In this document: in pieces, positions 43,181 through 51,428 of the stretch | Position numbering within the stretch: the stretch's first letter is position 1 | How the letters are laid out: the number at the start of each line of letters is the position of its first letter | DNA from: Candidatus Flexicrinis proximus | GTDB taxonomy: Bacteria; Chloroflexota; Anaerolineae; Aggregatilineales; Phototrophicaceae | DNA: 64,000 bases | Reading direction: 5' to 3' | Assembly: GCA_016712885.1 (NCBI GenBank) | Contig: JADJQF010000006.1 | Coordinates: 1 to 64,000, forward strand | The notes under the pieces: model-generated | The model's database searches: none | Told to the model about the DNA's origin: nothing | Seen by the model: the letters and a program-made list of their open reading frames with translations, nothing else | Translations under genes and position numbers: made by a program

Positions 43181-44944
43181 ATGACCGCTTACGATCCCCG
43201 CCGAAATCAACGAGTTAGCCGTGCCCGTGAACGGCAGGCCGCCCGCGAAAGCCGCCGCGACGAGGCGATGGCTGTCCCGCGTGAGGCGAAAGAAACGCCG
43301 CCCGCCGAGCGCGAGCCGGTTGGAATGACGGCCCAGTTCCGGGTGGATACCGAGGCGCTAAAGAAACGCGCAAATCTGGTGATGCAGGATGCCTTATGGT
43401 ATGCGCGCTACAGACCATCGGTGTGGCGCTGGACGGCCGTGATCGTCTTCATCGCCTTTTTCTGGTTTGTCGGGTCGTATGTTTTCCCCGGGCGGATCTT
43501 CCCTAACGTTCACGCGCTGGGCGTCCCCCTCGGCGGGCTGACGGTCGATGAGGCGCAGCGCGCGCTCGATCAGGCGTGGGCCAACGACATCAAAGTGTCG
43601 CTGGTGCTGGACGGGGAAATCGTCGACGAGGTCAAACCGTCGCAGATCGGCCTGTATGCCGATACGCGCGCCGCGGCAGAGGCCGCGCGGAGTGTCGGGA
43701 TGTCCGGCCTCCCGTTCGGCTACGGGATTGATCCAGCCGTTTCGCTGACGTACCGCGCGGCAGAAGATTACCTGGTGGCGCGCGCCGTTGAACTCAACTA
43801 TCAGCCGCGCAACGCAACCTACACGCTGCGCGACGGGATTGTCGTGGGCGTGCCGGGGTCGTCGGGCCGCCAGCTCGATATCAGCACTTCGCTAACGCTG
43901 ATCTCGGAGCGGCCGGAGGAACTGCTGCGCCGCCGCCGCTGGGATGTCGTTTCAACGCCGATTACGCCGGACTATCCCGATCCTGAGCCGTTTCTGGTCG
44001 AGGCGCGGCTGATGGCGAGCGAGCCGTTCATCCTGGCAGGCTACGACCCGTTCACCGACGAATCGATGACATGGGCAACCCCGCCGGAAAACCTGGTGAC
44101 CTGGCTGGAAGTGGGCGACGGCGGCCTGACGGTGAATACACAGCGCATCGTCGAGTTTTTGGAGACGCTAAACGCCGAAATCGCCAAGACCGATCCGGTG
44201 CAGTTCATTTCACGGGATGATGCCGTGCTGGCGCTGACGACCGCGCTGCAGGCCGGGGAGCGGCGGGCGCAGCTTCGGGTCAGCCATTATCCGGTGCGCT
44301 ACACGATACAGCGCGGCGACAGCGGCTTCGGCATTGCGCGGCGCAGCGGAATTCCCTTCTTTCTGATTGAAGAGGCCAACGCCGGACGCGATCTGGCGGT
44401 GATATTCCCGGGTGACGAGATCAACATCCCCAGTAAAGACCTTGTGATCCCGCTGCCGCCGGTCCCGAGCAAGCGGATCGTGGTCGACCTGAATGCGCAA
44501 ATGCTGTACGGCTTCGAGAACGGGCAGGAAGCATTCAACTGGCCGATTTCGAGCGGAATTGACAAGTACCCGACCTCGCCGGGCGTGTATCAGATCCTCA
44601 ACCATGAAGAAATCGCAGCTGGATCGTCATTTGATTTGTGCACCGGCGCGGGCGACTGCGCGCAGTGGGAAATGTACTGGTTCATGGGTATGTACGAGGT
44701 CTCGACCGGCCTGCTGAATGGGTTCCACGGTCAGGTCGTGCTCCCCGGCGGGGCATGGCTGATGGGCGAGAGCGTTGGGCGGCCGTACACCTACGGCTGT
44801 GTTATGTCGACCCCACAGGAAGCCGAGTTCCTCTACAACTGGGCGGATGACGGCGTAATCGTAGAGGTCATCTCCAATGAATTCCAGCCAACCAGCGAAG
44901 TTGGGCGGCAGGTTCTGGCCAAGCGGATCGGGGGTTCGGCGTAA
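43181..44944 (+). CDS. L,D-transpeptidase with LysM-like domain
   Basis: The 587-residue protein has a basic cytoplasmic start, one membrane helix (WTAVIVFIAFFWFVGSYVF), and PG-binding/VanW-type repeats (NVHALGVPLGGLTVDEAQRA). A LysM-like segment follows (YTIQRGDSGFGIARRSGIPF, ending FPGDEINIPS). The YkuD catalytic domain closes the protein (about 430-570) with the His in GFHGQVVL and the Cys in SVGRPYTYGCVMSTP. It forms 3-3 cross-links or anchors proteins in peptidoglycan, facing outside. All catalytic residues are present. Confidence 0.92.
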   Translation: MTAYDPRRNQRVSRARERQAARESRRDEAMAVPREAKETPPAEREPVGMTAQFRVDTEALKKRANLVMQDALWYARYRPSVWRWTAVIVFIAFFWFVGSYVFPGRIFPNVHALGVPLGGLTVDEAQRALDQAWANDIKVSLVLDGEIVDEVKPSQIGLYADTRAAAEAARSVGMSGLPFGYGIDPAVSLTYRAAEDYLVARAVELNYQPRNATYTLRDGIVVGVPGSSGRQLDISTSLTLISERPEELLRRRRWDVVSTPITPDYPDPEPFLVEARLMASEPFILAGYDPFTDESMTWATPPENLVTWLEVGDGGLTVNTQRIVEFLETLNAEIAKTDPVQFISRDDAVLALTTALQAGERRAQLRVSHYPVRYTIQRGDSGFGIARRSGIPFFLIEEANAGRDLAVIFPGDEINIPSKDLVIPLPPVPSKRIVVDLNAQMLYGFENGQEAFNWPISSGIDKYPTSPGVYQILNHEEIAAGSSFDLCTGAGDCAQWEMYWFMGMYEVSTGLLNGFHGQVVLPGGAWLMGESVGRPYTYGCVMSTPQEAEFLYNWADDGVIVEVISNEFQPTSEVGRQVLAKRIGGSA

Positions 44945-44974
44945 GGGACAGGACGCGCAGGTGTGTGGCGCGCG

Positions 44975-45229
44975 CTAGTGCCGGAAGTGCACGAAGATGC
45001 GCCCGAAGTTCTTGTCGTCTTTCTCGATGCGGTGATAGAGGGCGCGGATGTGCTTCTGATCGAGGAAGCGCAGGACTTTCTTCTTGAGCGCGCCGCTGCC
45101 CTTGCCGGGAATGATTTCGACCAGTTCGATCTTCTTCTCGACGGCTTCGCGGACGATCCGCTGAAGTTCCGCATCGATCTTGTCGCCTTTGTTGTATAAC
45201 TCGTGCAGGTCGAGCTTTAGTTTCGCCAT
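44975..45229 (-). CDS. Smr domain-like protein
   Basis: The 84-residue protein begins MAKLKLDLHELYNKGDKIDA and contains LVEIIPGKGSGALKKKVLRF, the LDxH and GxGxG-type core of the Smr (small MutS-related) domain. Stand-alone Smr proteins nick or bind branched DNA or act on RNA in ribosome rescue. It is near minimum size. GAGAGATACCG precedes the ATG. The gene upstream on the same strand is 44 bases away, so the two probably form an operon. Confidence 0.8.
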   Translation of the reverse strand: MAKLKLDLHELYNKGDKIDAELQRIVREAVEKKIELVEIIPGKGSGALKKKVLRFLDQKHIRALYHRIEKDDKNFGRIFVHFRH

Positions 45230-45273
45230 CGGTATCTCTCGATTGCCGGGTCTGTCCGGCGATGTGGCTGGCG

Positions 45274-45603
45274 CTATTCTTCGCCGCCGGCGATTTCAAA
45301 TACGATTTTCACGCCTTTGACGCGCACCTTCTTCTGGTCGACATAGGCGGCCACCAGGCGGCGGTCAGGGAGCTGGAGATGCAGCCGGGTCACTGCCTGC
45401 AGATACCAGTCCTCAATTTCTTTCAGGTCAGTGTGAAGGGAGATGACGAAGCGCTGTTCGGCCGCGGCCTTTTTGGGCGTCAACAGCCAGAAACCCACAA
45501 CTTTTGCCGCGAGAATTTCCGACAACTGCGGGCGCGCGGGGTATTGTTCGCTGCCCCATGTCCGCTCGTGCTGCTGCACACGGTCCACAAACTCTTTGTT
45601 CAC
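45274..45603 (-). CDS. hypothetical protein
   Basis: The 109-residue protein reads MNKEFVDRVQQHERTWGSEQ, then a hydrophobic strand VVGFWLLTPKK and a helix HTDLKEIEDWYLQAVTRLHL. The end contains VKGVKIVFEIAGGEE. I do not recognise a family. It is upstream of the Smr gene in the same direction; AGGATCTCTGTG is its weak ribosome-binding region. Confidence 0.6.
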   Translation of the reverse strand: MNKEFVDRVQQHERTWGSEQYPARPQLSEILAAKVVGFWLLTPKKAAAEQRFVISLHTDLKEIEDWYLQAVTRLHLQLPDRRLVAAYVDQKKVRVKGVKIVFEIAGGEE

Positions 45604-45705
45604 AGAGATCCTTTGTTCGCATCGGTGTCAGCGGCTGGCACATCAGACGACGAAACAGGCTACCGCAATCGACCACTGTTTATGATTTTAACGTGAGTTA
45701 TTGAT

Positions 45706-45853
45706 AATTGGGGTTTCACCCCAAACCCCAGCAGGGATTTGCATCCCTGCACCCTTCTTTTGCCTTCGGCTTCGCCTGCGAAGCCGAAGGCCATGAGGGA
45801 GACCAGAGGGCGCAAGCCCATTGGTAGAGGTGCGGAGGCAAAGCCTCTGCGCG
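45706..45853 (-). repeat. multi-hairpin repeat, copy R9 (variant subfamily, reverse orientation)
   Basis: Read on the minus strand the order is the same as in R8: GCAGAGGCTTTGCCTCCGC, GGGCTTGCGCCC, CCCTCAT, a perfect 13-bp variable stem at 45763-45790 (CCTTCGGCTTCGC against GCGAAGCCGAAGG), GGGTGCAGGGATGCAAATCC (then CTGC), and GGGGTTTGGGGTGAAACCCC. The stem sequences differ from the R1-R8 type, but the architecture is conserved. Confidence 0.83.
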
Positions 45854-45957
45854 CCTTATCCATAACTAACGTGATTTTAGCATCAATGCGCAGCAATCAA
45901 TAATCATGAACCACCATCGACCATTCGACTACTGGCCTGGCTACTCTGTATTACGAA

Positions 45958-46028
45958 CGTGCTCGCACGTCCCTACAGGATCGGTCGGGTTCTGCAGGGA
46001 AGATCCGGCTTCGGGACAAGCACTTACC
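45958..46028 (+). repeat. 71-bp dispersed repeat, copy 1
   Basis: CTCGCACGTCCCTACAGGAT followed by CGGTCGGGTTCTGCAGGGAA and GGCTTCGGGACAAGCACTTA. The second copy is at 52540-52611. Both lie 50-110 bases beyond a variant-type multi-hairpin repeat, on the same side of it. Confidence 0.65.
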
Positions 46029-46062
46029 GGATGAGACGCTCAGGGCGTGTAACGCGTGTTGT

Positions 46063-46186
46063 TTGTGGAGGCGCTGCCTCCACGCCTCCGCGAGGGACTT
46101 GCGCCCCTCGACCCCGCATCGGCGAATTGATCGGGCAAGCCCGACTCATTCGCTATGGGAGGTACAGGAGTGTCAACTCATGGCGG
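46063..46186 (+). repeat. multi-hairpin repeat, copy R10
   Basis: GTGGAGGCGCTGCCTCCAC, CGAGGGACTTGCGCCCCTCG, the variable stem at 46122-46153 (GCGAATTGATCGGGC against GCCCGACTCATTCGC, three internal mismatches), ATGGGAGGTACAGGAGTGTC. The last stem is lost. Within 210 bases of R9 and in the opposite orientation to it. Confidence 0.83.
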
Positions 46187-46268
46187 AAGTCCAGTGATTT
46201 CGTGTCCAGGCAAGTTTTGGGGTACCCTTAGTAGATTAGTATTTTTGGCGTTCCCTATGAGGTATTTT

Positions 46269-46667
46269 ATGTCGCCTGAACCTGGTCCAGCCCAGCCGCA
46301 AAAGCGGATACTGATTGCGGACGACGAGCTCTTAAATCGCGAGCTTTTGTACCGTATGCTGCGGTCAGCCGCGGAGGTCAGCGAAGCCGCGACGGGACGC
46401 CAAGCGCTCGACATGATTGAAAACGAACACTTCGACCTGGTGCTGCTGGATGTGCTGATGCCAGGGCTGACCGGGATCGAAGTCCTCAAGATGATCCGCG
46501 CGATGCCGCAGACGGCGAACCTACCCGTGATCATGATTTCGGAGTTCACGCGGGACGACGAAGTGGTGCGCGGCCTGGAGATTGACGACGCGGACTACCT
46601 CCTAAAGCCAATTGATCTGGACGCGCTGCTGGCACGGGTAGAGACTTATCTCAGCCGCCGCGAGTAG
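46269..46667 (+). CDS. single-domain response regulator (receiver only)
   Basis: The ATG at 46269 follows GAGG at six bases. The 132-residue protein is a REC domain: KRILIADDELLNRELLYRML, DLVLLDVLMPGLTG (phospho-acceptor Asp), PVIMISEFTRDDEV (switch Ser) and DYLLKPIDLD (Lys). It has no output domain. It resembles the receiver at 25682-26071 in size and layout but not closely in sequence. Its end overlaps the convergent glycosyltransferase gene by 17 bases. No histidine kinase nearby. Confidence 0.87.
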   Translation: MSPEPGPAQPQKRILIADDELLNRELLYRMLRSAAEVSEAATGRQALDMIENEHFDLVLLDVLMPGLTGIEVLKMIRAMPQTANLPVIMISEFTRDDEVVRGLEIDDADYLLKPIDLDALLARVETYLSRRE

Positions 46668-47859
46668 CCCCGCTCAGAAATGCCTCGATTTCGTTGGCAG
46701 CTTTTGACGCGCCGCCCGCCTCGCGGATGGTCATGCCAACCTGAGCTGCGCGCGCCCGGTAAGCGGGATAGGCCAGCAGTTTCGCAGCGGCCACTCGCAG
46801 GGCTGGCGCGTTGACCTGTTTCTTGCTTAAGGAGAGTCCTGCGCCAAGTTTTTCCAGAATCATCGACACGAAAATCTGGTCGCCCTGCTGCGGCAGGAGC
46901 AGCATTGGCACCCCGAAACACAAGGCATCATGAGTGCTGTTAACGCCGCAGCGAGTCACAAACAGGGCCGCACGCTTCAGAACAGCGGTTTGTGGCACCC
47001 ACGGATAGACGGCGACATTGTCCGGCAGGGGTCCTAATGCCTCCAGCGCGACGCCGCCGCCGGTAGAGAGGATGACATAGTAGTTGCCGCCGCCGAAGGC
47101 CTCGATACAGGCTTTGAAAGCGTCGGTGTCGTCGTTATTGACCGTGCCGAACGAGACGTAGATCAGTGGGCGGTCCCGGACATGCTCGAAGGAAAACGAG
47201 TCGGCAGGCTGTTCGTCCGGAACGCGGCCAACGAAGCGCACTTTATCAGCGTCTCGTATTGTCCAGGACATAAAACCGCGCGAGGTGTAACTGATGCAGA
47301 GGTCGCCGTATGCATTCGTAATGCCAAGTATCCCAAGCGATTTGACGCCGTACTGACGGGCAAGGGACTTTGACCGGCGGCCGGCCTGTATGCCCAATCC
47401 CGGATTGATGGTCATGGCCGACAGCAAAGGCAGCAGCGCGAGCATGTCACGGGCGGGCGGGGCCGACATCGGCAGCAGCGAGAGCGACGTTATGGCTGGC
47501 ACGCCCAGCACCCGCGCGACGAAATAGCCCCAAGTACACATGCCGTCATACAGCACATAGTCCGGGGCTTCGGCGCGTGCCGCATCGAGCAGCGCCGGCA
47601 GCATCTCGCCCGTGGTCGTGATGAGATAATAGGCGACTCGCCAGAACACGCCCGGATGCAGGCCAAAGCGTTTGAAATAGTCGTCGGAAATGCCGGTGTA
47701 GGCCCGGAACTGTGCACCTGCCGCCTCGATGACGGCGCGATACTGCTCGGTCGCGTAATAGATGACGGTATGCCCGCGTGCGACCAGCTCGCGCACCAGC
47801 GGCAGTGACGGATTAATATGGCCGTGCGCCGGCACGTTGTAGAAGATGGCTTTTGGCAT
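46651..47859 (-). CDS. macrolide/UDP-type glycosyltransferase (GT1, MGT-like)
   Basis: The 402-residue GT-B enzyme starts AIFYNVPAHGHINPSLPLVR with the His near the acceptor site. The C-terminal half has PLIYVSFGTVNNDD, VAVYPWVPQTAVLKRAALFV and CGVNSTHDALCFGVPMLLLP, the sugar-nucleotide-binding signature HxG-like (here CGVNSTHDAL). It resembles MGT/UGT enzymes that glycosylate small lipophilic molecules or lipids. ATG 47859 follows GGGGGAG closely. An MBL hydrolase lies 28 bases upstream in the same direction. Confidence 0.87.
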   Translation of the reverse strand: MPKAIFYNVPAHGHINPSLPLVRELVARGHTVIYYATEQYRAVIEAAGAQFRAYTGISDDYFKRFGLHPGVFWRVAYYLITTTGEMLPALLDAARAEAPDYVLYDGMCTWGYFVARVLGVPAITSLSLLPMSAPPARDMLALLPLLSAMTINPGLGIQAGRRSKSLARQYGVKSLGILGITNAYGDLCISYTSRGFMSWTIRDADKVRFVGRVPDEQPADSFSFEHVRDRPLIYVSFGTVNNDDTDAFKACIEAFGGGNYYVILSTGGGVALEALGPLPDNVAVYPWVPQTAVLKRAALFVTRCGVNSTHDALCFGVPMLLLPQQGDQIFVSMILEKLGAGLSLSKKQVNAPALRVAAAKLLAYPAYRARAAQVGMTIREAGGASKAANEIEAFLSGATRGG

Positions 47860-47887
47860 TTCTCCCCCGCTCGTGACTGAATTCGCT

Positions 47888-48457
47888 TCAGATCTTTCCT
47901 CCAACCGGTCCGTGGCCCGGATAGACCGCGGACATTCCCAATTCGCGCAGGTGTTCCCAGCTTTGCAGGCCCACCTCATCGCACATTGACGGATGAGGCA
48001 AGTCCCCGGTGAAGGCCGAGCCATCATCGAGGATCAGCGTAACGCTGTCGTCGGAGTGGCCCGGGGTCGGGATGATTTCGCCCTGAATGCCGATGGTCGC
48101 CAGAAAGGCGCGACTGGCGCTAAAGGCGAGTGTAAGGCACTGGGCGAGATCAATATCGACGTAATGATGTTCGGGTTTCATGAAGTGGCGAAACGGGCCG
48201 ATGAAATCGACCTGGCTTTCCATGACGATCAGCCTGGCGCCCGCCCGGATAAGCTCGTGGGCGAGGCCGGCGTGGTCCGGGTGGAAGTGAGTTACGAGGA
48301 TATGGCGAAGGCCGGCGAGATCGATCCCCGCGCGGCGGCAGGTGTGCTGGAATTTAGCGAGGGTTCCCGGCCAGCCCGCGTCGACAAGCAACCGCGGGTG
48401 AGTGTCGGCAAGGACGTAATAGTTGGTGGAGTCGTAGCCGACGTTGACGATATTCAT
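47888..48457 (-). CDS. MBL-fold metallo-hydrolase
   Basis: The 190-residue protein has the metallo-beta-lactamase metal site: ILVTHFHPDHAG (HxHxDH), PTPGHSDDS, AFTGDLPHP and YPGHGPVGG. It is shorter than most glyoxalase II enzymes, in line with single-domain MBL hydrolases that cleave thioesters, phosphoesters or lactones. Substrate unknown. GGGGGTC precedes the ATG at 48457. Probably co-transcribed with the glycosyltransferase downstream. The ftsH terminator lies just before it. Confidence 0.87.
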   Translation of the reverse strand: MNIVNVGYDSTNYYVLADTHPRLLVDAGWPGTLAKFQHTCRRAGIDLAGLRHILVTHFHPDHAGLAHELIRAGARLIVMESQVDFIGPFRHFMKPEHHYVDIDLAQCLTLAFSASRAFLATIGIQGEIIPTPGHSDDSVTLILDDGSAFTGDLPHPSMCDEVGLQSWEHLRELGMSAVYPGHGPVGGKI

Positions 48458-48480
48458 GACCCCCAAACCGCCCTCTAACT

Positions 48481-48514
48481 AAAAGCCCCTTCGCCGTGTG
48501 CACGGCAAAGGGGC
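48481..48514 (-). terminator. intrinsic terminator of ftsH
   Basis: On the minus strand GCCCCTTTGCCGTG pairs with CACGGCGAAGGGGC (one mismatch) around a two-base loop and is followed by TTTT. It lies 19 bases after the ftsH stop. Confidence 0.85.
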
Positions 48515-48532
48515 CAATGGAAAAAAGCGGAT

Positions 48533-50473
48533 TTATTCGCCGGCGGAAGCGTCAAACAGCGTCGGTACGGCCAACGCGCTCATCAGCTGCTCGAAGGCCT
48601 GACGGTCGAGAGTCTCGTGCTCAATCAGGGCATCGGCCAGCTTGTCAAGTTTCTCGCGACTGCCGAGCAGGATGCTCTTGGCGCGGTCATAACACTTCTG
48701 AAGGATGCGCTTGACCTCGTTGTCGATCTCCTGCGCGTAGTGCTCGCTGTATTCGCGCATTTCGCTCAGTTCGCGGCCCAGGAAGATATTGCCGCTGCTG
48801 CCGCCTTCATAACTGCGCGGCCCGAGGAGATCGCTCATGCCGAACTTGGTCACCATGGCGCGGGCGATACGGGTTGCCTGCTGGAGGTCGCTGCTGGCGC
48901 CAGTCGTCAGCTGGTTGAAGACGATTTCTTCGGCGGCGCGGCCGCCCATTGCAGCAACGATATCGTCTTCGAACTCCTCGCGGCTCTTCAGAAGCGAGTC
49001 GCTGTCAGGCAGGCTCATCACATAACCACCCGCCCGACCACGAGGCACGATGGTGATCTTGTGGACGGGGTCGGCGTATTCGAGGACGTGCTGGAGGATG
49101 GCATGTCCCGCCTCGTGATAGGCGACCTTCTTCTTCTCGGCCTCGGTGATGACGCGGGTCCTGCGCTCCGGCCCCATGACGACGCGCTCCATCGCCTCCT
49201 GAAGCTCGGACATGCCGATGTTCTTGAGGTTACGGCGCGCGGCCAGAATAGCGGCCTCGTTAATCAGATTCTCGAGATCGGCGCCGCTGAATCCGGGCGT
49301 GATCTTGGCGATGGCCTCGAGATCGACGCTCTGGGCAAGCGGTTTGCCTTTGGCGTGAACCTTGAGGATGTCGATGCGGCCTTTGACGTCCGGATTGTCC
49401 ATGATGACCTTACGGTCGAAACGGCCGGGACGCAGGAGGGCAGGATCGAGGATGTCGGGCCGGTTGGTTGAGGCGAGGACAATCACGTTAGTGCCGGTTT
49501 CGAACCCGTCCATCTCGACCAGGATCTGGTTGAGGGTCTGTTCGCGTTCATCATGGCCGCCGCCCAAGCCTGCGCCGCGGTGACGACCGACCGCGTCGAT
49601 TTCGTCGACGAAGACGATGGCAGGCGACTCAGCCTTGGCGCGGTCGAACAAATCACGCACGCGGGAGGCACCAACGCCTACGAACATCTCGACAAATTCG
49701 GAACCGCTGATACTGAAGAACGGCACACCGGCTTCCCCGGCCACGGCACGCGCCATGAGAGTCTTGCCGGTTCCCGGAGGCCCGACCATCAGCACGCCCT
49801 TAGGCACGCGCGCGCCGAGGCGGATAAATTTATCGGGTTCTTTGAGGAATTCGACGACTTCCTTCAATTCCTCTTTGGCTTCTTCGGCGCCGGCGACATC
49901 GGCGAAGGTGACCTGAGGACGCTCCATGTCGCGATTGACGCGGGCACGGCTGCGGCCAAAGCTCATCGCCTGATCCTGCCCCATCCGGACGGAGCGCATC
50001 ATACGCCACAGCAGCCAGACGATCAGCAGGGTCGGGACAATCGCGATGATCAGGTTGAACAACATGGCCGACGAGTTATCACTCGGCACCGCCGTGATTT
50101 CCTGAATCCCGCGCCACTGGTCCTCGGAGACACCGAGGGCGTACATTTCCTCGCGCAGGTTGATCAATGGTTCCTTGAACATGCGATAAGGCGCGGTACG
50201 GCCATCGACATGGACCAGCACTTCGCCACTGTCGCTGATCAGGAGCTGCGTCACATCGCCACGCTGAATGAAGCGCGCCAGATCGTTATTGCTGAGGGTA
50301 TCGCTGGCGCTGAAATTGTTGCGGCTATTGGCAATCATCAGCAGAAACAGCAGCAAGACGAACGCCCCAACCGCCAGCCAAATGCGCTGGGCGTTATTGA
50401 TGGGCGAGCCAGGCGGCGTGTTCTTAGAATCCTTATTATCCCCGCGTTGTGGCGGTTCGGGCCTGTTGTTCAC
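48533..50473 (-). CDS. ftsH: ATP-dependent zinc metalloprotease FtsH
   Basis: FtsH degrades membrane and short-lived cytoplasmic proteins. The 646-residue protein has two membrane helices (about 32-51 and 140-161) around an outside domain. The AAA domain has Walker A GPPGTGKT, Walker B IVFVDEIDAVG, the pore motif ISGSEFVEMFVGVGASRVRD and the arginine fingers in LRPGRFDR. The zinc site is HEAGH (VAYHEAGHAI) with the Asp/Glu ligand in the SSDLQQATRIA region. GTG at 50473 has GGAG six bases before it; TTG 50485 is the alternative. A -10 box at 50506 and a terminator at 48481-48514 frame it as a single-gene unit. Confidence 0.97.
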   Translation of the reverse strand: MNNRPEPPQRGDNKDSKNTPPGSPINNAQRIWLAVGAFVLLLFLLMIANSRNNFSASDTLSNNDLARFIQRGDVTQLLISDSGEVLVHVDGRTAPYRMFKEPLINLREEMYALGVSEDQWRGIQEITAVPSDNSSAMLFNLIIAIVPTLLIVWLLWRMMRSVRMGQDQAMSFGRSRARVNRDMERPQVTFADVAGAEEAKEELKEVVEFLKEPDKFIRLGARVPKGVLMVGPPGTGKTLMARAVAGEAGVPFFSISGSEFVEMFVGVGASRVRDLFDRAKAESPAIVFVDEIDAVGRHRGAGLGGGHDEREQTLNQILVEMDGFETGTNVIVLASTNRPDILDPALLRPGRFDRKVIMDNPDVKGRIDILKVHAKGKPLAQSVDLEAIAKITPGFSGADLENLINEAAILAARRNLKNIGMSELQEAMERVVMGPERRTRVITEAEKKKVAYHEAGHAILQHVLEYADPVHKITIVPRGRAGGYVMSLPDSDSLLKSREEFEDDIVAAMGGRAAEEIVFNQLTTGASSDLQQATRIARAMVTKFGMSDLLGPRSYEGGSSGNIFLGRELSEMREYSEHYAQEIDNEVKRILQKCYDRAKSILLGSREKLDKLADALIEHETLDRQAFEQLMSALAVPTLFDASAGE

Positions 50474-50505
50474 ACGAAACTCCAAAGACTTTGAGCGTCA
50501 AAGGT

Positions 50506-50511
50506 ATTATA
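50506..50511 (-). promoter_or_regulatory. ftsH -10 element
   Basis: TATAAT on the minus strand, set in GGTATAATACC, lies 33 bases before the GTG start of ftsH. No clear -35 is found at the usual spacing. Confidence 0.45.
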
Positions 50512-50692
50512 CCTAAGTTACACGCGATTTTGCTGGCGAGGTCAGTAAACAACACATTTCTAACGCGGCGCTATACCACCGTTTGCGTGTAACATACTCG
50601 TGCATGCAGATCGCAACGTACCGGCATGCACAACCGTATGAACATCACGGCGGAAACACCGTGTGACCCGCATTTTGCGCCAAAGGACTGCC

Positions 50693-51361
50693 ATGCTCGC
50701 TGACCTGATCGAACAAATCACGCAATTCGTCGAATCGGTGGTACTGACCTTCGGTTTACCGGGAGTGGCGGTGATCGCGGTAGGCGAAAACCTATTCCCG
50801 CCTACCCCGTCGGAATTTCTGTATCCGCTGGCAGGCAAGATGGCCTGGGAAGGCGGATTCAGCATCCTGAGCGTGGTCACAGTGGGCGTGCTGGGGACGC
50901 TGTTTGCCTCGACGCTGTGGTATCTGCTCGGCAAGCGGCTGGGCGAAGAACGCGTCCGCCAGTTCATTGAGCGGCGCGGAACACTCAAGATCGCGCGGTT
51001 CAGCTTCGAGCTGTTCACGGTCGATCAGTACGATCGGGCGATCGAGCTGTTCAGGACGCGCGGCGCGGCGATTGTGGTCGTCGCGCGGCTTCTGCCGTAT
51101 GTCCACAGCGTGGTCAGCATACCGGCCGGGGTGATCAAGATGCCCTACAGCAGCTTCCTCATCTACACGGCCATCGGGTCGACGCTGTGGATCCTGCCGC
51201 TAACCGTGCTGGGTTATGTCCTGGGCAGCCGCTGGCGGGAAGTGCTGGCGATTCTGGACACATACCAGACGGTGATCCTGGTGATCGCCGGACTGCTGCT
51301 GGTCTACTGGCTGGGAAAACGGTGGCTAAAGAGTCGGTCAAACGCCGCGAATGAGGCATAA
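50693..51361 (+). CDS. DedA family membrane protein
   Basis: The 222-residue protein has four to five hydrophobic helices and the DedA/VTT pattern: AVGENLFPPTPSEFLYPLAG near the start, the amphipathic RTRGAAIVVVARLLPYVHSV and SIPAGVIKMPYSSFLIYTAI. VTT-domain proteins move phospholipids or undecaprenyl phosphate across the membrane; some support drug resistance. Residues Glu and Arg of the re-entrant loops are present. AAAGGA lies five bases before the ATG. Confidence 0.9.
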   Translation: MLADLIEQITQFVESVVLTFGLPGVAVIAVGENLFPPTPSEFLYPLAGKMAWEGGFSILSVVTVGVLGTLFASTLWYLLGKRLGEERVRQFIERRGTLKIARFSFELFTVDQYDRAIELFRTRGAAIVVVARLLPYVHSVVSIPAGVIKMPYSSFLIYTAIGSTLWILPLTVLGYVLGSRWREVLAILDTYQTVILVIAGLLLVYWLGKRWLKSRSNAANEA

Positions 51362-51428
51362 TTGAGGCGTCGTATCGCTTGTGGAAACCGTTTATCGTAA
51401 GATGCGGTCGGACCTAAGGCCAAAGTGA

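Noticed and set aside
49553..50494. 313-codon plus-strand open frame opposite ftsH
   Set aside because: Shadow of ftsH; His/Asp/Gln-rich with no motif and no ribosome-binding site.
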